Positions 56,603 through 64,000 of a DNA stretch of 64,000 nt are shown here, piece after piece; position 1 is the stretch's first letter, and each line of letters begins with the position of its first letter. Source of the stretch: Azophilus sp965221465 (GTDB lineage Bacteria; Pseudomonadota; Gammaproteobacteria; Pseudomonadales; Azotimanducaceae). Below the pieces are notes generated by a model that saw only the letters and a program-made list of their open reading frames with translations, did no database searches and was not told where the DNA came from. Both the position numbers and the translations under genes were made by a program. The DNA lies in the NCBI GenBank assembly GCA_965221465.1, contig OZ244892.1, positions 930,001 to 994,000 on the forward strand, given 5' to 3'.

Positions 56603-56851
56603 CAAGTGATTGATTTCATTGAATTCGCGAACCAAGGAAACCTTACCTTCGATCCGGCACCGAGAACCGGCATGCGGTACGTGCATGCGGCTCGCCGAAT
56701 GGCGCACCAGGCGGCGGCGCTTACGGCTACGACAGGCGCAAGAGCGAGCCTCAACAGCGCCGCATACACGCACCGCACACCGGTTCGCTCCCAGCGGTTG
56801 CCAGGTGTTCCGTGCGCGTCCTCGGCCCGGCGCGCCGGGTTGGAATCTCGC
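56603..56851 (-). repeat. dispersed repeat family B, copy B3 (inverted)
   Basis: 249 bp filling most of the ilvH-ilvC gap. Arms at 56759-56788 and 56662-56691 (minus strand) pair over 30 positions with one mismatch and four G-U pairs. Relative to B1 the pair at position 13 is G-C instead of G-U, and the one at position 10 is U-G instead of U-A, so pairing is kept. Confidence 0.85.
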
Positions 56852-56928
56852 ATATCCGCGCGGGGTTTGGGAGCGCCGCATTGGCGTCAGTTTTTTCTTT
56901 TTTTGATTCAAGGAGTTGTGCTCTTTCC

Positions 56929-57948
56929 ATGAACATCTACTACGACAAGGATGCGGACCTGTCCATCGTCCAGACCGGCAAGGTTGCCGTTATCGGGTAT
57001 GGGTCGCAGGGCCACGCGCATGCCAACAACCTGCGCGATTCCGGTGTGGGCCAGGTGGTTGTCGGCCTGAGGGAAGGGTCCGGCTCCCGGGTCAAGGCCG
57101 AGAATGCCGGGTTCCGGGTGGAAGAAGCAGCCGCAGCGGCGGCCGATGCCGATGTGGTGATGATACTCACCCCGGACGAGCTTCAGCCCGCCCTGTATCG
57201 CGATCACATCGAGCCGAATCTGAAGGAGGGGGCAGCCCTGGCCTTTGCTCACGGGTTCAACATTCACTTCGAACTGATCGAGCCCCGGGACGACCTCGAT
57301 GTCATCATGATTGCACCCAAGGGGCCGGGGCACACGGTTCGCTCCACCTACGAGGCGGGCAACGGCGTCCCGTGCCTCATCGCCATCGCCCAGGATGCGA
57401 CGGGACAGGCCAGGAACCTGGCGCTCTCCTATGCATGCGCCATCGGCGCGGGCCGGGCCGGCATCATCGAGACCACGTTTCGCGAGGAAACGGAGACGGA
57501 CCTCTTCGGCGAGCAGGCGGTGCTGTGCGGCGGCAGCGCCGCTCTGGTGCAGGCGGCATTCGAGACGCTGGTCGAGGCCGGCTATGCGCCCGAGATGGCC
57601 TATTTCGAATGCCTGCACGAACTGAAGCTCATCGTCGACCTTTACTACGAAGGCGGTATCGCCAACATGTGGTACTCGGTTTCCAATACGGCGGAGTACG
57701 GTGGCCTGACCCGCGGGTCGCGCATCGTCACGGACGAGACCAAGGCTGAGATGAAGCGCATGCTCGAGGAAATCCAGAACGGCGCCTTCGCACGGGAATT
57801 CGTTGGCGAGAACCAGGCGGGTGCGCCGGGCATCAAGGCCCGGCGCCGGTTGACGGCGGCCCACCCCCTCGAGACCGTGGGGGAAAAGCTGCGCGCCATG
57901 ATGCCCTGGATTCAGGAGAACCGGCTGGTTGACCGCTCGAGAAACTGA
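56929..57948 (+). CDS. ilvC: ketol-acid reductoisomerase (class I)
   Basis: NADPH- and Mg-dependent isomeroreductase of branched-chain synthesis. 339 residues, the short class I form. Rossmann site VAVIGYGSQGHAHANNL, then DDLDVIMIAPKGPGHTVR, and the C-terminal metal-binding helices (DLFGEQAVLCGG, ECLHELKLIVDLYYEGGI). The ATG at 56929 follows an AGGAG that is rather far (about 14 bp). Separated from ilvH by a family B element. Confidence 0.97.
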   Translation: MNIYYDKDADLSIVQTGKVAVIGYGSQGHAHANNLRDSGVGQVVVGLREGSGSRVKAENAGFRVEEAAAAAADADVVMILTPDELQPALYRDHIEPNLKEGAALAFAHGFNIHFELIEPRDDLDVIMIAPKGPGHTVRSTYEAGNGVPCLIAIAQDATGQARNLALSYACAIGAGRAGIIETTFREETETDLFGEQAVLCGGSAALVQAAFETLVEAGYAPEMAYFECLHELKLIVDLYYEGGIANMWYSVSNTAEYGGLTRGSRIVTDETKAEMKRMLEEIQNGAFAREFVGENQAGAPGIKARRRLTAAHPLETVGEKLRAMMPWIQENRLVDRSRN

Positions 57949-57950
57949 AC

Positions 57951-58053
57951 CGCATATCGCACCAACTTCCTGCTGCGGGCGCCGATGGACTCGCGCAAGC
58001 GATAGCGACGAAACGTCGATGCCCTCGGGACGACAGTCGGAGATGGATGCGGG
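57951..58053 (+). repeat. dispersed repeat family C, copy C1
   Basis: About 103 bp between ilvC and pssA. It matches the reverse complement of 63464-63555: both begin CGCATAT, share CCTGCTGCGGGCGCCGATG and end GGATGCGGG. Confidence 0.6.
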
Positions 58054-58109
58054 CCGGGTGCAAGTTCGACCGGATTGACATCCCGGCCTGCGAACAACAG
58101 GATTGGCGC

Positions 58110-58991
58110 ATGGCTGAACCGAACAAGCCCAGGCTGCGCTCGGTGGACAAGAGCTTTCGTGCAAGCGAAGGGCCGAGGCAAGGTGCTGCGGGCAGTGGCT
58201 CCCCGGCCGGCAATGAAGCGGAAAGTGCGTCCTCCCGGGCATCGGCGACCGCCAGGCTGCGCGCCGCCGCCGCCGCGCGCCGCCACGGTATCTACCTGCT
58301 GCCCAACGTCATCACCACCGGCGCGCTGTTCGCCGGATTCTACGCCACCATCGCCGGCATGAGCGGCCGCTTCGGGGCGGCGGCACTGGCCATATTGGCG
58401 GCGATCGTGCTCGATACCGCCGACGGACGCGTCGCTCGCATGACCCGTACCCAGAGCAACTTCGGCGCCCAGTACGACAGCCTCTCCGACATGGTGGCCT
58501 TCGGTGTCGCGCCGGCGCTGGTGGCGTTTCACTGGGGTCTTGCCAACCTGGGGCAGATTGGCTGGGTCGTTACCTTCACCTACATCGCCTGCACGGCCCT
58601 GCGGCTCGCCCGCTTCAACACCAGCGGCGACCTGGCGGGTTTCAAGGGTCTGCCGTCGCCGGCCGCGGCGGCAGTTATCGCCTGTACGGTCTGGGTATGG
58701 GAAGCCTATGCGGTCGGAGAACGCACCCTGTTCGCCTCATCGATGCTTGGCCTCATCACCACGGCCATTGCCCTCTTGATGGTGTCGAACCTCAATTACT
58801 TTTCGCCGAAACGACTCGGTCTCAAGGGCAGGGTGCCGTTCGTGACCATGGTGCTGGTGGTGCTGGCATTCGCCGTGCTGCTGGCGGACCCGCCGAGCAT
58901 CCTGCTGGCGCTCTTCTGTCTGTACGCACTGTCGGCCCCCGCTCAGTTCCTGTGGCAACGCCGGCGGGACCGGAACCGCCGGCAACGCTGA
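58110..58991 (+). CDS. pssA: CDP-diacylglycerol-serine O-phosphatidyltransferase
   Basis: Inner-membrane enzyme making phosphatidylserine, the precursor of phosphatidylethanolamine. 293 residues; after a 60-residue charged, low-complexity N-terminus come about seven membrane helices. The CDP-alcohol phosphotransferase motif is DTADGRVARMTRTQSNFG followed by AQYDSLSDMVAFG. An in-frame start 63 bp upstream has no family character. Follows the ilv genes, a common proteobacterial arrangement. Confidence 0.95.
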   Translation: MAEPNKPRLRSVDKSFRASEGPRQGAAGSGSPAGNEAESASSRASATARLRAAAAARRHGIYLLPNVITTGALFAGFYATIAGMSGRFGAAALAILAAIVLDTADGRVARMTRTQSNFGAQYDSLSDMVAFGVAPALVAFHWGLANLGQIGWVVTFTYIACTALRLARFNTSGDLAGFKGLPSPAAAAVIACTVWVWEAYAVGERTLFASSMLGLITTAIALLMVSNLNYFSPKRLGLKGRVPFVTMVLVVLAFAVLLADPPSILLALFCLYALSAPAQFLWQRRRDRNRRQR

Positions 58992-59011
58992 GCGGTATCG
59001 CCGCCCCCTGC

Positions 59012-59083
59012 AAGAAGAAACTATCGGGGCCGTCGATAGCTCTGCTACTCTTGCCACCCGTAGTTGTTGAATCGTGAATGGGT
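59012..59083 (+). repeat. possible shortened family A copy, A5
   Basis: GAAGAAACTATCGGGGCCGT, CGATAGC and later CTTGCCACC and GAATCGTGAATGGGTCGGG resemble the left and right ends of A1 with the middle missing. It lies in the pssA-msrP gap. Confidence 0.4.
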
Positions 59084-59103
59084 CGGGCGAGGAAGCCACC
59101 AGT

Positions 59104-60054
59104 ATGCTGTTAGGTTCCAGCAGTGCAGACCGCATTGGAAGCTCGGAGATCACGCCCGAGTCGGTCTATCGTTCCCGTCGGCGCTTCGTGCGCGATCTTG
59201 GGCTTGCCATGGGGGCGAGCGTCATGGCCGGCGTGCCCGAAGTGCGCGCAAACCTCCCGGCGACTGGCCTTCCCTCGGAAGACGAGCCGCTAACGCCGGA
59301 ATGGATCGTGACCGGCTACAACAACTTCTACGAATTCGGCCAGGACAAGGAGGACCCCGCCAAGTACGCCCATGAAATGACTATCGATCCGTGGACGGTG
59401 GAAGTGGCTGGTGAAGCGAAGAAAACCGGCAAGTTCGCACTCGAGGATCTGGTTCGCGGCCTGGCCGAGGAAGACCGGGTGTACCGTTTTCGCTGTGTCG
59501 AAGCCTGGTCGATGATCGTTCCCTGGCGGGGCATTCCCTTGCGAACCGTCCTGGAGCAGTTCGAACCCACGGGCAATGCAAAGTACGTCGAGTTCACGAC
59601 GCTGCACCGGCCGAGCGAAATGCGTGGCCAGCGGTCGCTCTTCAGCAGCATCGACTGGCCGTACGTGGAAGGTCTGCGCATGGACGAGGCATACCACCCG
59701 CTGACACTCATGGTGACGGGCGTGTACGGAAAGCCGCTACCCAATCAGAACGGCGCGCCCTGGCGGCTTATCGTCCCCTGGAAATACGGGTTCAAGTCCG
59801 TCAAGTCCATCGTCAGAATCCGTTTCGCCACGCGCGAACCGAAGACGACGTGGAATCTGACCGCCCCCAACGAGTACGGTTTCTACGCCAACGTCAACCC
59901 GGATGTCGATCACCCGCGCTGGAGCCAGGCCACCGAACGGCGACTGCCGAGCAGTTTTCTGAAGCCCAACCGCCGGCCGACACTCCCATTCAACGGCTAC
60001 GCCGAAGAGGTCGCCGGTCTCTATGCGGGAATGAACCTCAGGCGCCATTTCTGA
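59104..60054 (+). CDS. msrP: periplasmic methionine sulfoxide reductase, molybdenum subunit
   Basis: Repairs oxidised methionines in periplasmic proteins; molybdopterin enzyme formerly YedY. 316 residues from the ATG at 59104; a longer start at 59074 is possible. Twin-arginine signal SRRRFVRDLGLAMGASVMAG. The Mo-ligand cysteine is in YRFRCVEAWSMIVPW, with the conserved VSGYNNFYEFG-type stretch (TGYNNFYEFGQDKEDPA) and AWSQATERR-type end (PRWSQATERRLPSS). Partner gene msrQ follows. Confidence 0.96.
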   Translation: MLLGSSSADRIGSSEITPESVYRSRRRFVRDLGLAMGASVMAGVPEVRANLPATGLPSEDEPLTPEWIVTGYNNFYEFGQDKEDPAKYAHEMTIDPWTVEVAGEAKKTGKFALEDLVRGLAEEDRVYRFRCVEAWSMIVPWRGIPLRTVLEQFEPTGNAKYVEFTTLHRPSEMRGQRSLFSSIDWPYVEGLRMDEAYHPLTLMVTGVYGKPLPNQNGAPWRLIVPWKYGFKSVKSIVRIRFATREPKTTWNLTAPNEYGFYANVNPDVDHPRWSQATERRLPSSFLKPNRRPTLPFNGYAEEVAGLYAGMNLRRHF

Positions 60055-60086
60055 CGGTACCGCGAATTGCCTGACCGGGAACGAAT

Positions 60087-60707
60087 GTGAGCGTTCGCGT
60101 CCTGAAGACCCTCACCTTTGCGGTGCTCGGCCTGCCGCTGGCGTGGCTCGCCGTTGCCATCGCCGGGGAGGTTCGCAACCCCGGCTCCATGCTGGGCGCC
60201 GACCCCGGCGAGGCGGTGCTGCTGCACCTCGGCGAGTGGGGGCTGCGGGCGCTGCTGCTCGCACTCAGCGTATCCACGATCCGGCGGCGCCTGGGCTATG
60301 CGCCGCTACTGCGGGTGCGGCGCATGGCGGGGCTTTTTGCCTTCACGTACATTGCCCTGCACTTGCTGTTCTACCTGTGGTTCTTCACGGAGTTCGACGT
60401 CAGGTTGATTGCAGAGGAACTGGTCGAACGGCCCTATATCACGGTTGGGTTCGGCGCCTTCCTGATTCTGCTCGCCCTGGCTCTGACGTCGACCGACGGC
60501 TGGCGGCGGCGATTGCGCAAGCGCTGGCAGCGATTGCACCGGCTCGTCTACATCGCCGCCGCCCTGGGCCTGCTGCACTTCTGGTGGCTGACCAGGGCAG
60601 GATATGGCGAAGTGCTGTTCCACGGGTCGTGGCTGGTGCTCCTGTACGCCGACCGGCTGCACGCCGCCCGGACGAAACGCCTGCGGCGGGGGCACCGCGC
60701 TGAGTGA
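60087..60707 (+). CDS. msrQ: haem-binding membrane subunit MsrQ
   Basis: Passes electrons from the respiratory quinone pool to MsrP. 206 residues from a GTG, six membrane helices of the ferric-reductase-like type, with paired histidines in FTYIALHLLFYL and RLHRLVYIAAALGLLHFWWL. 32 bp after msrP, so one operon. Confidence 0.95.
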   Translation: MSVRVLKTLTFAVLGLPLAWLAVAIAGEVRNPGSMLGADPGEAVLLHLGEWGLRALLLALSVSTIRRRLGYAPLLRVRRMAGLFAFTYIALHLLFYLWFFTEFDVRLIAEELVERPYITVGFGAFLILLALALTSTDGWRRRLRKRWQRLHRLVYIAAALGLLHFWWLTRAGYGEVLFHGSWLVLLYADRLHAARTKRLRRGHRAE

Positions 60708-60717
60708 GCGGCACCCG

Positions 60718-60880
60718 TTCGCGACGGAACCGAGCGAGGTCGGCAAGGGCGGTGAAAACCCAGCGTGGCGCGGACTGTCGTGCGATTGAGGTGCACTCTA
60801 CGCACGTTGAGCACCGGCGGAGTGAGCACACCTCGTGCCTTTGCTGCCACTGACGAGGGCGGTCGTTACTTCGTCAGCGG
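60718..60880 (-). repeat. dispersed repeat family A, copy A4 (inverted)
   Basis: 163 bp; its reverse complement is colinear with A1: a diverged left end, then GTCAGTGGCAGCAAAGGCAC, GTGCTCAACGTGC, TCCGCGCCACGCTG, TTTTCACCGCCCTTGCCG and CCTCGCTCGGTTC. More diverged than A1 or A2. Lies in the msrQ-amidohydrolase gap. Confidence 0.6.
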
Positions 60881-60913
60881 CTCCGCTTGGCTTGCTCGCG
60901 CCGAGCGTGCCGG

Positions 60914-62677
60914 TCAGTGGCTCAGGCGGTTGCCGCGAATGACGCGCCCGGGCCGTGCTCCGGTGTCGCAATCGTTTTCCCTGGTCTTGACGCCGGCCAC
61001 GAAGGTGTTCCGATAGCCGCGTGCCGTTTGCAGGATGCGGCTGCCTCCGGCAGGCAGATCTTCGTGCACTTCCAGACGGCCGAGTTCCAGCGCGTCGAGA
61101 TCGAACAGGTTCAGGTCGGCTCGCTTGCCGGCTTCGATGCTGCCCCGGTCGTCGAGGCCGAATAGCTCGGCGTTGCGCTGCGTCTGCTTGTGCACGATCA
61201 GTTCCACCGGCAGCCGTGGCGGGTTGCCGCGGCGCGGTCGCGCCCAGTGGGTGAGCTGATAGGTCGGCATCACACCGTCGAAGATCAGGTTTACATGGGC
61301 GCCTGCATCGGAAAGCCCGATCGTCGTATGCGGGTGTCGGAGCATCTCTTCCAGCACGTCGAAAACTCCGGGCCCGTAGTGGCCGCCGAGGACGATGGCG
61401 AACGCATCGCCGTTGCCGGCAGTGAGGTAGTCGTACATGTAGGCAGCGATGTCCTGGCCCGCTTCGGCGGCCAGCGCACCCATGTTGCGCGACGGGTCGG
61501 GTTCGTAGTCGATGGGCATGCCGATGGGAAACATCGTCGGCGCCGCCATGGCCAGCAGCCCGTAGATGTTGGCCATGGCGCCGGGCTGGTCCGGCGGGAT
61601 GTCGCGGTCACCCAGGATCGCCGCCCTGATTTCCGGCTTGCGCAGTTGTTCGAGGCGCTCGGCGAAGGGCAGGTGCGAGAGCCTCAGGTAGGTCTCCCGC
61701 CGCTGAAACATGTGGTAGGAGCGGAGGCTGCTGACCAGCCCGATGGGGCGCCCGGGCACCTGGGGCCGAAGTGTCAGGCCGGACGCGTTGGCCCGTTCCA
61801 CGATGTCCAGGCAGTTGCGCCACTGATCCGGGCGATTGCCGTTCTGCACCAGGGTAAAGGTGCAGGTGCGGCCGCTCTCCCGGGCCACTTCCGCAAACAG
61901 TTCCACTTCCTGTTCGGTGGTCCACTTTTCGGGGCCGGCCAGGTCGCCCACCACGCCGGCGGGCACGGCCTGGAAGACGCCTCGGCCGGCTGCCTTCAGG
62001 GTGCGGCCGATGGCCAGGAGTTCGTCTTTCTCTGCAAAGGTTCCGGGAATGGGCTCGCCGGAAACGGAGCGGTGACCGATGGTTCGGGATGTCGAGAAGC
62101 CCAGGGCCCCGGCGCGCAGGCCTTCTGCTACGATGCCGCAGATCGCCTGCAGGTCGTCTTCGGAGGCATCCTCGTGGGTGAGTGCGCGTTCGCCCATGAC
62201 ATAGTTGCGCACGGCCGAATGCGGAATCTGCGTGCCGATGTCCATTGTGAAGGCTCGGGTTTCCAGGTAGTCGATGTACTCGGGAAAGGAATTCCAACGT
62301 CCCCACTCGATGCCTTCGTGGAGCGCGGTGCCGGGAATGTCCTCGACGCCTTCCATGAGTTCGATCAGACGCTGTTCGCCGCCCGGCGGGCAGGGAGCGA
62401 AGCCCACGCCGCAGTTGCCCATCACCACCGAGGTCACCCCGTGGTCGAAGGATGGGTCGAGCCGGTCGTCCCAGCTTACCTGGCCGTCGTAGTGGGTGTG
62501 GACATCGATCCATCCCGGCGTCGCGTGCGCTCCGTCGGCATCGATCGTCTCACGGGCGCGGCCATCCACGTCGCCGACGGCAACGAACCTGCCGTCGGCG
62601 ATGGCAATGTCGCCGTTTTTCGCCGGCGCGCCGGTGCCGTCGACAATGGTGGCGTTCCTGATCAGATAGTCGTACAT
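60914..62677 (-). CDS. D-aminoacylase-type amidohydrolase
   Basis: 587-residue metal-dependent hydrolase of the N-acyl-D-amino-acid deacylase/D-aminoacylase group. N-terminal beta-sandwich (DYLIRNATIVDGTG, DIAIADGRFVAVG), metal motif PGWIDVHTHYDGQVSWD, later GFSTSRTIGH, LSDAGAHVNL and the C-terminal sandwich (GSIEAGKRADLNLFDLD). Probably acts on N-acylated D-amino acids or related cyclic amides; the exact substrate is unknown. ATG at 62675-62677. Confidence 0.88.
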   Translation of the reverse strand: MYDYLIRNATIVDGTGAPAKNGDIAIADGRFVAVGDVDGRARETIDADGAHATPGWIDVHTHYDGQVSWDDRLDPSFDHGVTSVVMGNCGVGFAPCPPGGEQRLIELMEGVEDIPGTALHEGIEWGRWNSFPEYIDYLETRAFTMDIGTQIPHSAVRNYVMGERALTHEDASEDDLQAICGIVAEGLRAGALGFSTSRTIGHRSVSGEPIPGTFAEKDELLAIGRTLKAAGRGVFQAVPAGVVGDLAGPEKWTTEQEVELFAEVARESGRTCTFTLVQNGNRPDQWRNCLDIVERANASGLTLRPQVPGRPIGLVSSLRSYHMFQRRETYLRLSHLPFAERLEQLRKPEIRAAILGDRDIPPDQPGAMANIYGLLAMAAPTMFPIGMPIDYEPDPSRNMGALAAEAGQDIAAYMYDYLTAGNGDAFAIVLGGHYGPGVFDVLEEMLRHPHTTIGLSDAGAHVNLIFDGVMPTYQLTHWARPRRGNPPRLPVELIVHKQTQRNAELFGLDDRGSIEAGKRADLNLFDLDALELGRLEVHEDLPAGGSRILQTARGYRNTFVAGVKTRENDCDTGARPGRVIRGNRLSH

Positions 62678-62844
62678 GGGCGTATTCCAGATTGGTTTAG
62701 GGACAAGACTGCAGAACGGGCTGATCCTGCGTCAGGCCGAACACGACGTCGCTCGAACTTGTCGTTGCAGCTTACTTGCATCGCCGGAATCAAGCCAGCC
62801 TCCCCGAACGGAGTTAAAATCAGAGAGTTGATCGTCCGGCGCAC

Positions 62845-63082
62845 GCAAGTTCCGAACCCGGCACGCCGGGACGAGGACGCGCAAGGAACGCCGGACAACC
62901 GCTGGGAGAGAACCGGTGTGCGGTGCGTGTATGCGGCGCTGTTTAGGCTCGTGCTTGCGCCTATCGTAGCGGTAAGCCCCGCCGCCTGGTGCGCCGGATG
63001 CACGTACCGTATACCGGTTCTCGGCGCCGGATCGAAGGCCATGTTTGCCACGCTAACGAATTCAATAAAATCAATCACTTGA
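62845..63082 (+). repeat. dispersed repeat family B, copy B4
   Basis: 238 bp, colinear with B1 (arms 62908-62937 and 62993-63022, one mismatch). It ends TCAATAAAATCAATCACTTGA, 30 bp before the phhB start. The rest of the gap (62678-62844) holds no gene I can support. Confidence 0.85.
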
Positions 63083-63112
63083 GAAATTTGTTCCATGAAA
63101 GGAAGCACAACC

Positions 63113-63463
63113 ATGAGTCTGGAACTTGCAAAGCGGCAATGTGAGGTGTGCGGGCCGGAGTCGCCACGGGTGGGCGATTCGGATTGCGCGGAACTGGTGG
63201 CGACCCTGCCGAACTGGTCCGTGGAGCGGGTCGACGGCGTGGACCGGCTGGAGGCGGAGTTCCGCTTTGCCGACTTCGCCGCCGCACTGCGGTTCGTCGA
63301 TCGGGTTGGGGAACTGGCCGAGGCGGAGAACCACCACCCGAAGCTGGTGCTCGAATGGGGCCGCGTCGAGGTTTGCTGGTGGACCCACTCCATCGGTGGA
63401 CTGCACATGAACGATTTCATCATGGCGGCAAGAACCGACGGCGCCTTTGCCGCCAACGGATAG
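63113..63463 (+). CDS. phhB: pterin-4a-carbinolamine dehydratase
   Basis: Recycles the pterin cofactor of aromatic-amino-acid hydroxylases; small cytoplasmic protein of 116 residues. Characteristic strand-helix pattern with ELVATLPNWSVE, FRFADFAAALRFVDRV, AEAENHHPKLVLEW and VEVCWWTHSIGGLHMNDF. The ATG at 63113 follows GGAAG by 10 bp; an ATG at 63095 is in frame but lies closer to the repeat. No hydroxylase gene is visible nearby. Confidence 0.93.
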   Translation: MSLELAKRQCEVCGPESPRVGDSDCAELVATLPNWSVERVDGVDRLEAEFRFADFAAALRFVDRVGELAEAENHHPKLVLEWGRVEVCWWTHSIGGLHMNDFIMAARTDGAFAANG

Positions 63464-63555
63464 CCCGCATCCGCCACCAACTTGCGTCGCGAGGGCGGCG
63501 AGGCGAAGGGCGAGTGCATCGGCGCCCGCAGCAGGACGTTGCTGTGATATATGCG
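63464..63555 (-). repeat. dispersed repeat family C, copy C2 (inverted)
   Basis: About 92 bp directly after phhB, the reverse complement of the sequence at 57951-58053 with a few short gaps. Confidence 0.6.
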
Positions 63556-63599
63556 TGCCAACCCGCGACGAAATCGTCTCCTTGGAGGTTGCGGTTACG

Positions 63600-64000
63600 T
63601 CAGGCGAGCCGCGCGGCGTTGGCCTCCGCGAGTTTTTCGAGGCAGGCCACCGAGTCCTCCCAGCCGATGCAGGCATCGGTGACGCTCTGGCCATAGGTCA
63701 TGGTTTCGGGGGCGGCGATCTTCTGGTTGCCTTCCACCAGGTTGCTCTCGATCATCACGCCCAGGATGCGGGGCTCGTTGTCCGCAAGTTGTGCGCAGAT
63801 GTCCTCACAGACCGAGAGTTGTCGGCGGTGGTCCTTCTGGCTGTTGGCGTGGCTCATGTCCACCATGACGCGCGCACAGGCGCCGGCCTGTTCGAGCAGG
63901 CGGCTGGCGTAGTGCACCGAGGGGTTGTCGTAATTCGGTTTTCCGCCACCGCCGCGCAGGATGACGTGGCAGTCTTCGTTGCCGGCCGTCTGAAAGATGG
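63600..64000 (-). CDS. 3-deoxy-7-phosphoheptulonate synthase, C-terminal part (runs off the window)
   Basis: First enzyme of the shikimate pathway, class I (AroF/G/H-type). Only the last about 133 residues are inside: IFQTAGNEDCHVILRGGGKP, then ARVMVDMSHANSQK, EPRILGVMIESNLVEGNQ and SVTDACIGWED. The stop is at 63600. The gene continues beyond 64000, so which isozyme (tyrosine, phenylalanine or tryptophan sensitive) cannot be read. Confidence 0.95.
   Translation of the reverse strand, partial: IFQTAGNEDCHVILRGGGGKPNYDNPSVHYASRLLEQAGACARVMVDMSHANSQKDHRRQLSVCEDICAQLADNEPRILGVMIESNLVEGNQKIAAPETMTYGQSVTDACIGWEDSVACLEKLAEANAARLA

Overview
The window is chromosomal DNA of high G+C from what looks like a gammaproteobacterium. 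The evidence is gene order: ispB facing rplU-rpmA-obgE, rpsT facing murJ, bamD facing rluD-pgeF, ilvB-ilvH-ilvC-pssA, a type IV pilus minor-pilin cluster next to lspA, and guaB-guaA. Sulfatase/GH3 and TonB-receptor genes, many gene fragments and several families of dispersed intergenic repeats would suit a marine or host-associated, repeat-rich genome, but that is inference and I cannot name a genus.

Layout. 1-5967: M23 peptidase, xseA, then guaB and guaA on the other strand. 5968-13404: an island holding a complete type I Zorya anti-phage system (zorA-zorB-zorC-zorD, one tight operon on the minus strand), bracketed by a 208-bp direct repeat of the guaA 3' end. The intact guaA lies on the left and a displaced guaA tail on the right; no integrase lies between. 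13405-23066: a mosaic accessory region with a DUF4143 ATPase and a 1.16-kb direct repeat carrying two near-identical PLP-enzyme (threonine dehydratase-like) genes. Between the repeats lies an AT-richer block: a TonB receptor, an in-frame sulfatase/GH3 chimera, a truncated secreted-protein gene, and P450 and flavin-monooxygenase remnants. 23186-34012: a DUF305/propeller protein, tadA, purL, gamma-carbonic anhydrase, leuA and a CcsA-like membrane protein.

34013-41695: repeats around tRNA-Pro(CGG), then ispB, ribosomal genes, obgE, proB, rpsT, murJ and lspA. 41676-47287: minor pilins pilE, pilV, pilW, pilX, a short pilY1-like gene, and ribF. 47408-51097: a VOC protein, a TonB receptor and a FimT-like pseudopilin. 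51308-64000: bamD, rluD, pgeF, ilvB-ilvH-ilvC, pssA, msrP-msrQ, a D-aminoacylase-type amidohydrolase, phhB and the C-terminus of a DAHP synthase. The housekeeping genes show no damage.

Three unnamed dispersed repeat families sit in intergenic gaps. Family A is about 164 bp and family C about 100 bp. Family B is about 240 bp and can fold into a 30-bp hairpin whose only deviations in the best copy are G-U pairs on one strand, which hints at a structured RNA. The most interesting signals are the Zorya island at guaA, the family B element, the sulfatase/GH3 chimera and the 7.16-kb unit between the two PLP-enzyme genes.
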